Assembly: GCA_001771545.1 (NCBI GenBank)
Contig: MEUC01000038.1
Span: 1 to 57,521, forward strand
Length of the DNA stretch: 57,521 nucleotides
Reading direction: 5' to 3'
Source: a candidate division WOR-1 bacterium RIFOXYB2_FULL_42_35
Lineage (GTDB): Bacteria; Margulisbacteria; WOR-1; O2-12-FULL-45-9
The translations under genes were made by a program, and so were the position numbers. Under the pieces are notes generated by a model. The model had not been told where the DNA came from and ran no database searches. It saw only the letters and a list, made by a program, of their open reading frames with translations. Below are positions 18,155-26,328 of the stretch, one piece after another; position 1 is the first letter of the stretch; each line of letters opens with the position of its first letter.

Positions 18155-18819
18155 ATAACCAAGGAACAAGGAACAATATCCAAACAAATTCTATTTTCCA
18201 AATTCCAATTTCCAAATCGGTTATTAGGATTGGTGGTTTAGTTATTGTTGGGTTATTGTTACTTGGCTATTGTAGCTTGCCCGCTAGGGCCGACTCTATC
18301 TGGAACAAGGACAGTTCAACTCCTTACAGTACGAGGAAAGCTTATAAAGTTGGGGATATCGTCAACATTATAATCCTAGAAAGTACCTCGGCCCAAAACA
18401 AAGCCGGAACAACAACAGATGTTAAAGATGATTTGGGGGCTAAACTTACTCACACTTTACAGCGCTTGAGCCCAATTGTTGGAACCAATAATTCTGTAGC
18501 CGGTCAATGGTCCAATAAATATTCTGGCGATGGTAAAACTTCTCGCACCAGCAGTGTTCAGGCCAGAATTGCTGCCTGGGTGACCAATGTTTTGCCTAAT
18601 GGTAATTTAGCGATTAAGGGAAAACATCAAGTTGGGGTTAATGACGAACTTCAGGAGATCACCATTGTTGGAGTTATTCGTCCTCAAGATATCAGTGGAG
18701 CTAACACCCTCTATTCATATCAAGTGGCCAATGCGTCTCTAACAGTTAAAGGCACCGGAACAGTTGCCGAAACCGAATCTCCCGGCTGGTTGACCAGAAT
18801 GATAAATTGGATTTTTTAA
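18151..18819 (+). CDS. flgH: flagellar L-ring protein FlgH
   Basis: Forms the outer-membrane ring around the rod, evidence for a diderm envelope. 222 residues: YKVGDIVNIIILESTSAQNKAGT, GNLAIKGKHQVGVNDELQEITIVGVIRPQDI and the terminal GWLTRMINWIF are hallmark segments. The start ATG overlaps the flgA stop. The first ~23 residues are encoded by a word repeat (18154-18220), so the signal peptide has an unusual long polar n-region before its hydrophobic core at about 26-42. FlgH is usually a lipoprotein; here the cysteine is preceded by Tyr (LLGYC), a poor lipobox, and ARADS offers a signal peptidase I site instead. Confidence 0.93.
   Translation: MNNQGTRNNIQTNSIFQIPISKSVIRIGGLVIVGLLLLGYCSLPARADSIWNKDSSTPYSTRKAYKVGDIVNIIILESTSAQNKAGTTTDVKDDLGAKLTHTLQRLSPIVGTNNSVAGQWSNKYSGDGKTSRTSSVQARIAAWVTNVLPNGNLAIKGKHQVGVNDELQEITIVGVIRPQDISGANTLYSYQVANASLTVKGTGTVAETESPGWLTRMINWIF
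18154..18220. repeat. word repeat forming the FlgH N-terminus
   Basis: Words such as GGAACAAGGAACAA and TTCCAAATTCCAATTTCCAAAT fill the first ~65 nt of flgH after its ATG. The encoded NNQGTRNNIQTNSIFQIPIS has no counterpart in usual FlgH proteins. Confidence 0.65.
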
Positions 18820-20078
18820 TGAAAAAGAAAATATTAAATATAACCCTCATCCCCGATGACGCTAATCACTCGTCCCCTTCTCCCAGAGGGAGAAGGGGTA
18901 ATAATGTATTATTTTATTCAAAGTCCCCTCTCCCTTTGGGAGAGGGGAGGAAACATTGTGTTGGTGGGGTGAGGGCTTTGTTTTTTCTTTCTATTTTTGC
19001 TTTTTTATCTTTGATTTTATTTGACTCTTTGGCCTACGCGGCTTCTCCCTCAGTTCGCATCAAAGACATTGCTCATGTTCTAGAAGCTCGTGAAAATCAA
19101 TTAATGGGCTTTGGTTTGGTGGTGGGCTTAAATAATTCCGGAGACAAGACACAAACTGGTTTTTCACAACAGGCTTTAACCAATCTTCTATCTCGTATGG
19201 GGATGGTTCCTCAGGGAATTGATTTTAAATCCAAGAACGTTGCGGCTGTTATGGTAACGGCAACCTTACCACCTTTTATTAAGCCGGGACAAAAGCTGGA
19301 TGTAACTATTTCTTCTGTTGGAGATGCCAATTCTTTGCAAGGCGGAACATTACTAGTTACGCCTCTCCATGGTGTGGACGATAACGTTTACGCCGTTGCT
19401 CAGGGTAATCTTTTGGTTGGCCTTGATCCTTCAACCCCGAATGTTCCTTATTTAAAACACCGGCAGACAACTGTCGGGAGAATTCCTAATGGAGCCTTAG
19501 TGGAAAAAGAGGTGCCTGTTTCGATTGGCACAACAGGTTTTATAACAATTGTTTTAGACTCACCAGATTTTACTACTGCTAGTAGGGTAGAGAGTTCTCT
19601 TTTGGCTTTAGGCTTAGCCGCCGTTGCTACTGATGCGGCTGCAATTACTGTTCCTGTTGTTAAAGGGGAGAGCCTGGTTACCTTAGTTACTCAAATTGAA
19701 AATGCAACTGTAGTGCCGGATTCGATAGCTAAGATAATCATCAATGAAAGAACCGGCACAATTGTGGTTGGTGAAAATGTTAAAATAGCGCCAGTGGCGG
19801 TTTCTTATGCGGGTATTGATGTTGTGATTGGTGATATTAAGCTCTTTTCCGAAGGCAGTGATTACAACTATTCTGCTGATGAGATGCGTTACCAGGCTAG
19901 CTCGCAAGCTCGTATGAACAAGAGTCAGGGGATGTTGCGTGCAATTCCAGCCAGTCCAACGTTGTCCAACCTAGTGACAGCTTTAAATACTATTGGGGCT
20001 AGTCCCAGAGATTTAATCGCCATCATACAGGCCATGAAGAAAGTTGGGGCGATTAAAGCGGACTTGGAGGTTATTTGA
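18819..20078 (+). CDS. flgI: flagellar P-ring protein FlgI
   Basis: Forms the periplasmic ring around the rod. The mature part is typical from SVRIKDIAHVLEARENQLMGFGLVVGLNNSGDKT, through GTLLVTPLHGVD and IIINERTGTIVVGENVKIAPVAVSY, to the terminal LNTIGASPRDLIAIIQAMKKVGAIKADLEVI. The ATG at 18819 overlaps the flgH stop (TAATG); an in-frame ATG at 18807 is less likely. The precursor is enlarged by a ~134-bp palindromic repeat (18843-18976) between the first residues and the hydrophobic signal core FFLSIFAFLSLILF, giving a basic n-region of roughly 50 residues before the AYA cleavage site. Confidence 0.95.
   Translation: MKKKILNITLIPDDANHSSPSPRGRRGNNVLFYSKSPLPLGEGRKHCVGGVRALFFLSIFAFLSLILFDSLAYAASPSVRIKDIAHVLEARENQLMGFGLVVGLNNSGDKTQTGFSQQALTNLLSRMGMVPQGIDFKSKNVAAVMVTATLPPFIKPGQKLDVTISSVGDANSLQGGTLLVTPLHGVDDNVYAVAQGNLLVGLDPSTPNVPYLKHRQTTVGRIPNGALVEKEVPVSIGTTGFITIVLDSPDFTTASRVESSLLALGLAAVATDAAAITVPVVKGESLVTLVTQIENATVVPDSIAKIIINERTGTIVVGENVKIAPVAVSYAGIDVVIGDIKLFSEGSDYNYSADEMRYQASSQARMNKSQGMLRAIPASPTLSNLVTALNTIGASPRDLIAIIQAMKKVGAIKADLEVI
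18843..18976. repeat. composite palindromic repeat inside flgI
   Basis: Outer arms CCCTCA (18844-18849) and TGAGGG (18970-18975) enclose two perfect hairpins: CCCCTTCTCCC-AGA-GGGAGAAGGGG at 18874-18898 (11-bp stem) and CCCCTCTCCC-TTT-GGGAGAGGGG at 18925-18947 (10-bp stem). The element is far more GC-rich than its surroundings. Similar CCCTCAYCCC/GGGTGAGGG elements are dispersed in many bacterial genomes. Here it is read through in frame as part of the FlgI signal peptide. Confidence 0.85.
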
Positions 20079-20080
20079 TC

Positions 20081-20428
20081 ATGACAGCGCTCTCGCCAAT
20101 CGAAAAGAATGCTGATTGGGAAAATTCAAATCGAGTTGAGATAGCCAAGCTTCAGGGTTTGGCGATGAGAAGGGGAGCAATTAATTCTTCCGGAAATGCT
20201 CCTGAAAGTGTCAAAGAACAATTTATGGCTATTTTTTATAAAGAATTGCTGAAAAAAGCTATTAAGATGCCGACTTTTGGTTCTGCAGATCAAAAAGAGT
20301 CTTTGTCGGCCGCGTATACTTCTGATATCTTGATTAACAAAATGGCTTTAGAGTTAGCCCAAAGCAAGTCTTTTTCTGCGGACAATTTTTTTCCCGATTC
20401 TCCAGTAATACCGAAAGGGACTAAATGA
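20081..20428 (+). CDS. flgJ: rod-binding protein FlgJ (N-terminal domain only)
   Basis: A rod-cap/rod-binding protein of about 115 residues. VKEQFMAIFYKELLKKAIKMPTFG followed by SAAYTSDILINKMALELAQ is the FlgJ N-terminal domain. The C-terminal muramidase domain of the enterobacterial protein is absent, as in many phyla, so wall clearance must be done by another enzyme. The ATG at 20081 is preferred over TTG at 20075 because GGAGG at 20066 is then 10 nt away. Confidence 0.85.
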   Translation: MTALSPIEKNADWENSNRVEIAKLQGLAMRRGAINSSGNAPESVKEQFMAIFYKELLKKAIKMPTFGSADQKESLSAAYTSDILINKMALELAQSKSFSADNFFPDSPVIPKGTK

Positions 20429-21171
20429 AAAAAGTTAAGAAAAACCCTAATCCTCAAACAAAAAAGAAGCAGGTACTCCCAAGATCAATTGAGCTTTATA
20501 TGCCTTTGGTTCACTCGATTGCCTCGATGGTTTCCGGCAAGGGGTTGCCGCCCAATATTGAATATGACGATCTGGTTTCTGACGGCACAGTTGGCTTGAT
20601 GAAGGCATGGGAAAATTTTGATCCTAAACGTGGGGTTAAGTTTGAAACTTATGCTTCATATCGGGTACGCGGAGAAATATTGGACGGTTTAAAAAATTAC
20701 AATCCTGTTCCATATCGTGTGCAGGTTATGGTGCGTGACTTGGCCAAAAAGGGAGTTAAATCTGTTGTGGCTAAAAAAGGCCAAACAGAAGAAGAAGATG
20801 CCCTGCTGGAAAAGAAGGAACTTTCAGAGTCGGAATTTAAACAAGCTGTCAAAAGAATAAAGAAGATAGTTTCCGCTTCAGCCCTGATGTACCTCTTGTC
20901 TATTGAGGGAATGGCAGATGTTGGAGTGGAAGCTTCGGTGCCAACGGAAAGCACTCCTGATGCTGAAGCGGAATTTGAAGAATTAAAAGATCGAATTAGG
21001 ATTATTGTTCGTGATCTGCCGCCTTTACAGAAGCGTGTGGTTGAGTTGTTTTTTAATCAGGGAATTAATCAAAAAACAATTGCCCAAAAGCTTAGGCTTT
21101 CGCGACCAAAGGTTTGCCGCACTATAACCAAGGTCTTGAAAGTGATTAGGGGGAAACTTAAACATGCCTAA
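20425..21171 (+). CDS. fliA: flagellar sigma factor FliA (sigma28/WhiG family)
   Basis: Directs RNA polymerase to late flagellar promoters. 248 residues: region 2 at about 35-90 (EYDDLVSDGTVGLMKAWENFDPKRG, then FETYASYRVRGEILDGL), region 3, and a region 4 helix-turn-helix at about 195-245 (QKTIAQKLRLSRPKVCRTI). The ATG overlaps the flgJ stop (ATGA). Its position in the middle of the rod operon means that sigma factor and basal body are made together. No flgM anti-sigma gene is in the window. Confidence 0.9.
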   Translation: MKKVKKNPNPQTKKKQVLPRSIELYMPLVHSIASMVSGKGLPPNIEYDDLVSDGTVGLMKAWENFDPKRGVKFETYASYRVRGEILDGLKNYNPVPYRVQVMVRDLAKKGVKSVVAKKGQTEEEDALLEKKELSESEFKQAVKRIKKIVSASALMYLLSIEGMADVGVEASVPTESTPDAEAEFEELKDRIRIIVRDLPPLQKRVVELFFNQGINQKTIAQKLRLSRPKVCRTITKVLKVIRGKLKHA

Positions 21172-21475
21172 TTATACTCCGGTAGAATTGTTTGACGGCA
21201 GTTTTGATAAGTTGGAAAAGGCCATGGCGATTGTTACCAAGCGACAAGAAATCATTTCTAATAATATTGCCAACGCTAACACTCCCGGCTTTAAGCCGCT
21301 TGAGTTTAATGAAGAGTTGATGAAAGCGGTTGAGCGGGTTGATCGCTCGAAAGTGGTTTTGGAAGATGAAATGGCTGCTTTAACAGAAAATTCGGTCAAA
21401 TATTCATCTTATGTGAAACTGCTTTCTTCCAGAATTAGTATTTTAAAAACAATTGCGTCTCAAGGCAAGAGGTGA
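21164..21475 (+). CDS. flgB: flagellar proximal rod protein FlgB
   Basis: 103 residues with the rod signature ISNNIANANTPGFKPLEFNEEL near the N-terminus and a C-terminal helix (VKYSSYVKLLSSRISILKTI). It is about 25-30 residues shorter than usual, mostly in the central variable part. It overlaps the end of fliA by 8 bp and is followed by flgC and fliE in the normal order. Confidence 0.92.
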   Translation: MPNYTPVELFDGSFDKLEKAMAIVTKRQEIISNNIANANTPGFKPLEFNEELMKAVERVDRSKVVLEDEMAALTENSVKYSSYVKLLSSRISILKTIASQGKR

Positions 21476-21480
21476 TTTAA

Positions 21481-21915
21481 ATGAGTTTAACGCAGGCAAT
21501 GGCCGTTAATTTATCAGGAATTGAAGCCGAAAGGATAGCGCTAGAACTTATTGCCTCTAATCTGGCAAATATCAACACGACCAGGACTGCAAATGGCGGG
21601 CCTTATCGTCGCAAAATCCCGGTTTTTTCCGAGGTCTCGGCTCCATCATTTTCTGATGAGTTAGCCAATGCAAAACGTAAAGTTTTTGGTGCAGGGGTTG
21701 AAATGACTGATATTGTTGAAGATACCAGCCCTTTCCCCAGGGTGTACAATCCTGGTCATCCCGACGCTGATGTCAGTGGTTTTGTTAGATTGCCTAACGT
21801 TAATTTGTCCAAAGAAATGGTGGACCAGATTTATGCTTCTAGACTCTATGAAGCTAACATTACGGCTTTTAATGCAACAAAGAAAATGATGCAAGACACG
21901 CTGCAGATTCAATAA
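21481..21915 (+). CDS. flgC: flagellar proximal rod protein FlgC
   Basis: 144 residues: ALELIASNLANINTTRTANGGPYRRKIPVF is the FlgC N-terminal motif, and YNPGHPDADVSGFVRLPNVNLSKEMVDQIYASRLYEANITAFNATKKM is the family's diagnostic C-terminal half. Complete and normal in length, with an SD AAGAGGTGA. Confidence 0.96.
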   Translation: MSLTQAMAVNLSGIEAERIALELIASNLANINTTRTANGGPYRRKIPVFSEVSAPSFSDELANAKRKVFGAGVEMTDIVEDTSPFPRVYNPGHPDADVSGFVRLPNVNLSKEMVDQIYASRLYEANITAFNATKKMMQDTLQIQ

Positions 21916-21928
21916 GGGGGGATTAATT

Positions 21929-22291
21929 ATGGCCGAGCAAATTACACCAGTTAATAATCAAGATAGATTAGCTCAGTTGCTTGGCGATGATTTCTTGGCT
22001 GAAGCTCCTTCGGCCACCCGTTCGGCTGCGGCAGCTGATCCCTCAGCCGGAGTTACTTTTTCCGGCAATATTTTTGACGACTTTTTATCTAAAGCAGTTG
22101 ATGCTTTGGAGGGTGTTAGCCAAACCGAATTTCACACCAATGAAATGATTGCCAAGTATTTGCGTGGTGAAGTTGAGCTGCATGAAGTTATGACTGCTCA
22201 AGCCAAACTGGGGGTGCAGGTTCAGTTTGCGGTTACCATGATTACGTCTGTAGTTAGTACGTTTAAAGAAATTACTCAAATGCAAGTTTAG
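21929..22291 (+). CDS. fliE: hook-basal body complex protein FliE
   Basis: The adaptor between the MS ring and the rod. 120 residues; the conserved part begins about residue 48 (FDDFLSKAVDALEGVSQTEFHTNEMIAKYLRGEVELHEVMTAQ) and ends KLGVQVQFAVTMITSVVSTFKEITQMQV. The first ~45 residues are a variable Ala-rich leader. A GGGGGG SD precedes the ATG. Confidence 0.93.
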   Translation: MAEQITPVNNQDRLAQLLGDDFLAEAPSATRSAAAADPSAGVTFSGNIFDDFLSKAVDALEGVSQTEFHTNEMIAKYLRGEVELHEVMTAQAKLGVQVQFAVTMITSVVSTFKEITQMQV

Positions 22292-22306
22292 TTATAAAGG
22301 AAAAAA

Positions 22307-23812
22307 ATGGCAGAAGAAGCACAAGCAGGTTTTGATATCAGAAGAACATTAATGTTGGCTGGGGTAGGGGTTGTCCTCCTTTTTGCTTTGCTCTTCTTTT
22401 TCTTTCGTGGTTGTGCTAGCGGCGGTGGCAATGGTTATACGGTAATTTATTCCGATTTAGATTTAAAAGATGCGGCTAATGCGATTGCTTTACTTAAGAA
22501 AAACAGTATCCCTTACAAGATCAAAGATCAGGGTAAAAGCATTTCTGTTCCCAAGGAAAGTGCTGATCAGGCTCGTCTGAGCTTGGCAGAGAAAAACTTG
22601 CCTGCTGGCGGAGTTGTTGGTTGGGAAATTTTTGACGAGTCAAAGCTGGGGGCGACTGATTTTGACCGCCGCATCCAACTGATTAGGGCGATCTCGGGCG
22701 AATTATCCAGAACCATCAAGCGAATTGAGGGGGTAGAAAATGCCCGGGTCCAGATAGTTATTCCTGAAACTCGATTATTTGCTACCGAAGCGCCTCCTGT
22801 AACCGCTTCGGTTATGTTGCGATTGAGTCCCGGGTTCTCTTTAAGTCCGGCCAAGATTAACGGCATAGTCCATTTGGTGGCAAGCAGTGTCGAGAATCTT
22901 CAAACCCAGAATGTAATTGTGATCGATGATAGTGGTAGGATTTTGACTGCGGCCGGAAGAGCCTCTTATTCGGAGCAAATAATTTTCTCTTCTCCGGAGA
23001 CTTTTGTTTCTATTCAGGAAGAAGTAACTCCGACTTTTATTACCATTGAGGCCGTTGAAAGTGAGATCTCTACTACAGAAGAAGTTACTTCGGAAGTCTC
23101 TTCTGCAGATGGAGTTACCATGGTAACGTCCCCGGCAGCTTTAAGTGTAGAGGAAAAAATTATGCTTAGGGTTAAAGCGAAAAAAGAATTGGAACAGGAT
23201 TTGGCTGGCAAAGCCCAAGAAATATTGAATCGTTTTTATCCACCACAGAGTAGTATCGTTAAGGTTAATGTTGCTTTCAATATTACTGGAGAGGGCAAGG
23301 TTGTTAAGGAAGAAAAGTTTAAGCTGGATAAACTAAGTATTGTTATTTTAATCGACAATCGAGTTGATTTAAAGCCCGAACTCAAACAATCAACTTTTAA
23401 AGCAGTGGCGGCAGTAATTGGTTATGATAGCAAACGTGGAGATAAGATTGTTTTGCAAAAGGTCCCTTTTCATTTGGCGACCCCTTCGCCGGATGCTGTC
23501 AAGGGAGAGATCGATCGGGTCTTTCCTGTTGAGAAAGGCCCTGACAAAAAACCATTGTTCTTCTTGGCTTGGTTGAGTAATGTTTTATGGTTGATTGTTG
23601 GTGGCCTGATAATTATTTTTGTCCTGGTTGTTTATAGAATGTTTAAACGCAAAACGACCGTTACTGCCATTGAATCGATTCCAGAATCAGTTAGACCGCA
23701 AGCTCCGCCAGTTAAAAGCTCTGCCCTTGAGGGTGTAAAGTCAATGGTAGCAGAAAACCCTCAGGCCGTGGCTGATTTGCTTAAGGGTTGGTTGAGCGAT
23801 GACAAACAATAA
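22307..23812 (+). CDS. fliF: flagellar MS-ring protein FliF
   Basis: The membrane ring that houses the export gate. 501 residues: a first span at about 16-31, the YscJ-like ring-building domain (VIYSDLDLKDAANAIALLKKNSIPYKI, DFDRRIQLIRAISGELSRTIKRIEGVENARVQIVIPE), the FliF C domain, a second span near 425-445, and a cytoplasmic tail ending NPQAVADLLKGWLSDDKQ, which matches the canonical FliG-binding motif. A Ser/Thr/Glu/Val-rich low-complexity stretch at about 235-275 lies where the FliF middle loop is variable. Keeping the FliG-binding tail is notable given the truncated FliG next door. Confidence 0.95.
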   Translation: MAEEAQAGFDIRRTLMLAGVGVVLLFALLFFFFRGCASGGGNGYTVIYSDLDLKDAANAIALLKKNSIPYKIKDQGKSISVPKESADQARLSLAEKNLPAGGVVGWEIFDESKLGATDFDRRIQLIRAISGELSRTIKRIEGVENARVQIVIPETRLFATEAPPVTASVMLRLSPGFSLSPAKINGIVHLVASSVENLQTQNVIVIDDSGRILTAAGRASYSEQIIFSSPETFVSIQEEVTPTFITIEAVESEISTTEEVTSEVSSADGVTMVTSPAALSVEEKIMLRVKAKKELEQDLAGKAQEILNRFYPPQSSIVKVNVAFNITGEGKVVKEEKFKLDKLSIVILIDNRVDLKPELKQSTFKAVAAVIGYDSKRGDKIVLQKVPFHLATPSPDAVKGEIDRVFPVEKGPDKKPLFFLAWLSNVLWLIVGGLIIIFVLVVYRMFKRKTTVTAIESIPESVRPQAPPVKSSALEGVKSMVAENPQAVADLLKGWLSDDKQ

Positions 23813-23831
23813 TCGGTAACAGGAAAATAAA

Positions 23832-24293
23832 ATGCCTTTAACTGGCAGAGAAAAAGCAACAATATTTTTATCGATTTTAGGGGCGGAGGCCTCTTCCAGG
23901 GTTTTGCGTTATCTCCCGGATGAACTGGCTGATTTAATTGCTGCTGGGATTAATCATTTACCGGCCCCTTCGCCTGATGCTTTGGCAGAAGTTCTAAATG
24001 AATTTAAGAGCCATTTAGCCTTGGCCGATAAGCCAGCTGTTCCTCGGATTGAAGGAAAACCAGTTCCACCGCCACAACCAAAGAAAAATTATGCGATTCT
24101 AATGTATGAAAGACCGCAAACGGTTGCCTTTTTGCTCTCCTTGATGCCAAAAGAACAGCGGCAGGACGTGCTCATGGCTTTGCCCAGAGAAAAGGCTGTG
24201 ATTGAAGAGATGCTTAATAATTTAAGACCGAACCATTTGGCAATAAAGATTGGAGCCAAATTAAAAAATCAATTTGGGGAAAAGTTATTTTAA
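23832..24293 (+). CDS. fliG: truncated flagellar switch protein FliG
   Basis: Only 153 residues against ~330 for complete FliG. Residues 1-65 (LTGREKATIFLSILGAEASSRVLRYL, then LAEVLNEF) match FliG_N, the domain that binds FliF. After a Pro-rich linker, YERPQTVAFLLSLMPKEQRQDVLMALP matches the start of FliG_M with ERPQ in place of EHPQ. The protein then ends at NQFGEKLF; the FliG_C domain with its torque helix and MotA-facing charged residues is missing. The next gene begins at the stop codon, so nothing is hidden downstream, and both ends look like a normal gene. As drawn it can cap FliF but cannot transmit torque or fully form a C ring. Confidence 0.82.
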   Translation: MPLTGREKATIFLSILGAEASSRVLRYLPDELADLIAAGINHLPAPSPDALAEVLNEFKSHLALADKPAVPRIEGKPVPPPQPKKNYAILMYERPQTVAFLLSLMPKEQRQDVLMALPREKAVIEEMLNNLRPNHLAIKIGAKLKNQFGEKLF

Positions 24294-25028
24294 ATGGGTT
24301 TAATTAAGAAAGATCAAATTGAAGAGACTGGCACAATAACGATTGAAAAACCTACTGAGGTTATTATTAATCCCGAACCTAAGAAAGTTATCTCGGCAAG
24401 CGTCTCTCTGGATTCCCCCTTACCTCAAGTGGAAGACAATATTCCCAAAGCGAAGACTGAGGCGCAGAAAATCATTGAAAAAGCTAGAAGCCAAGCTGAG
24501 GCGGTTTTTAGAGAAGCTAAGGTTACGGGACAAGCAGAGGGCAAAGCAGAGGTCTCTGTTCGTCTTAAAGAAGCTTTAGACACTTTGAATCAGGCAGTTA
24601 AAGAGCGTAAAGAGATTATTAAAGACTCAGAAAATGAGATTCTCAGACTGGCTCTTAAAGTTGCCGAGCAAATTGTCAAATCTGAAGTTTCTTTGCATCG
24701 CGATGTTTGTTTAAATATAGTTACTGAGGCAATTGCTCGGGTTTCGGATCGTGAGCAAATTATTGTTAGGGTCAACAGAGAAGATTCTGAGTATTTAAAG
24801 CGTTATAAAGACCGTTTAGCTGGTATGCTTGATGGAGTAAAAAGCTTTTCTATCTTGGAAGATTCTAACATTGAAACAGGTGGTTGTGTGATTGAAACCA
24901 ATCTCGGGTTTGTTGACGCCAAAATATCTACGAAAATTAAATCCATTGAAGAAGTTCTTCTGAAAGCTGCTAAAGAAGAGCCTAGGCCTGAGTCTGCCCA
25001 AGAAATTAATAACCCCAATGAAGATTGA
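24294..25028 (+). CDS. fliH: flagellar assembly protein FliH
   Basis: The stator and inhibitor of the export ATPase FliI. 244 residues: a variable N-terminus, a long Ala/Glu/Lys helix at about 50-115 (EAQKIIEKARSQAEAVFREAK), and the FliH C-terminal domain with LALKVAEQIVKSEVSLH and SILEDSNIETGGCVIETNLGFVDAKISTKI, which is shared with V/F-ATPase peripheral stalks. It starts directly at the fliG stop and overlaps fliI by 11 bp. Confidence 0.9.
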   Translation: MGLIKKDQIEETGTITIEKPTEVIINPEPKKVISASVSLDSPLPQVEDNIPKAKTEAQKIIEKARSQAEAVFREAKVTGQAEGKAEVSVRLKEALDTLNQAVKERKEIIKDSENEILRLALKVAEQIVKSEVSLHRDVCLNIVTEAIARVSDREQIIVRVNREDSEYLKRYKDRLAGMLDGVKSFSILEDSNIETGGCVIETNLGFVDAKISTKIKSIEEVLLKAAKEEPRPESAQEINNPNED

Positions 25029-26328
25029 TTTTGACAAATACCACAAAGCTGTTGATCGAGCAGAGCTAGTCAAAGTAATTGGTAAGGTTGTTCAGGTGGT
25101 TGGTTTAATTATTGAAGCTCAGGTTGGTGGGGTATCGGTCGGAGACTTATGCTCTATTAGGATTGAGAAAGAAAATCGTTTGGCTTATGCTGAAGTTGTC
25201 GGTTTTAGGGAAAAAAATGTTTTATTAATGCCGCTCGGTTCCACCTCTGGAATTTCTCCTGGGGCACAAGTTGTTGCTGCCGGAAAGCCTTTAACTGTCA
25301 CAGTAGGTCAAGACTTATTGGGCAGGGTTTTGGGTGGTTTGGGAGAGCCTATTGATGGCAAGGGACCCTTGCAAGGAGAGGAACAGTATCCACTTGATGC
25401 TGAGCCGCCTGATCCAGTTAAACGTCCTCGAGTCAATGAAATCCTGAAGGTCAGAGTTAGAGCAATTGATGGTCTGTTAACTGTTGGACAAGGCCAGAGA
25501 ATTGGGATTTTTGCCGGTTCCGGGGTAGGAAAATCAACTCTAATGGGTATGATTGCCAGAAATTCCGAGGCAGATATTAACGTAATTTCCCTGGTTGGTG
25601 AGCGGGGCAGGGAAGTGCGTGATTTTATTGAAGAGTCTCTGGGTGAAGAAGGTTTAAAGCGTTCTGTTGTTATTGTTGCGACCTCTGATAAACCGCCACT
25701 AATCCGGTTAAAAGCCGCTTTTGTGGCTACGGCGATTGCCGAGTATTTTCGCAATCAAGATAAAAAAGTTATCCTAATGATGGACTCGGTAACTCGTTTT
25801 GCCATGGCTCAGAGAGAAATTGGCTTAGCTGCTGGTGAACCTCCGACCACAAAAGGCTATACTCCTTCTGTTTTTGCATTAATGCCCAGATTGATGGAAC
25901 GTTCCGGAACATCTGTTCGGGGTAGTATTACGGCTTTTTACACAATCTTAGTTGAAGGTGATGACTTTAACGAACCGATCGCTGACCATTCTCGGTCAAT
26001 CCTGGATGGCCATATTATGCTTTCCCGTGCCCTGGCGGCACGCAACCATTATCCGGCCATTGATGTGCCTCACAGTGTTTCCCGGTTAATGACCAGCTTG
26101 GTTTCTGATGAACAAAAAGCAGCGGCAGGAAAATTACGTGAGGTTTTATCTCGTTATGCCGAAGCCGAAGATTTGATTAACATTGGTGCTTATGTTAAAG
26201 GGAGCAACCCTAAAATAGATTATGCGATTTCCAAAATTGATCAGGTTAATAATCTCTTAAAGCAGGGGACTTTTGAAAAAGTAGAGTATGAGGTAACGGA
26301 GAAGAAGTTGGTGGGGATATTTCAGTAA
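25018..26328 (+). CDS. fliI: flagellar export ATPase FliI
   Basis: An F1-beta-like ATPase that energises export of rod, hook and filament subunits. 436 residues; Walker A is GSGVGKST at 167-174, Walker B is VILMMDSVTRFA, and GERGREVRDFIEE plus the C-terminal DEQKAAAGKLREVLSRYAEAEDLI are typical. Complete, no anomalies. Its intact state implies a working export machine, although the gate genes (flhA, fliP, fliQ, fliR) are elsewhere or absent. Confidence 0.96.
   Translation: MKIDFDKYHKAVDRAELVKVIGKVVQVVGLIIEAQVGGVSVGDLCSIRIEKENRLAYAEVVGFREKNVLLMPLGSTSGISPGAQVVAAGKPLTVTVGQDLLGRVLGGLGEPIDGKGPLQGEEQYPLDAEPPDPVKRPRVNEILKVRVRAIDGLLTVGQGQRIGIFAGSGVGKSTLMGMIARNSEADINVISLVGERGREVRDFIEESLGEEGLKRSVVIVATSDKPPLIRLKAAFVATAIAEYFRNQDKKVILMMDSVTRFAMAQREIGLAAGEPPTTKGYTPSVFALMPRLMERSGTSVRGSITAFYTILVEGDDFNEPIADHSRSILDGHIMLSRALAARNHYPAIDVPHSVSRLMTSLVSDEQKAAAGKLREVLSRYAEAEDLINIGAYVKGSNPKIDYAISKIDQVNNLLKQGTFEKVEYEVTEKKLVGIFQ

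Noticed and set aside
25308..25754. 148-codon open frame on the minus strand
   Set aside because: Antisense to the conserved core of fliI; no motif and no plausible expression signals.
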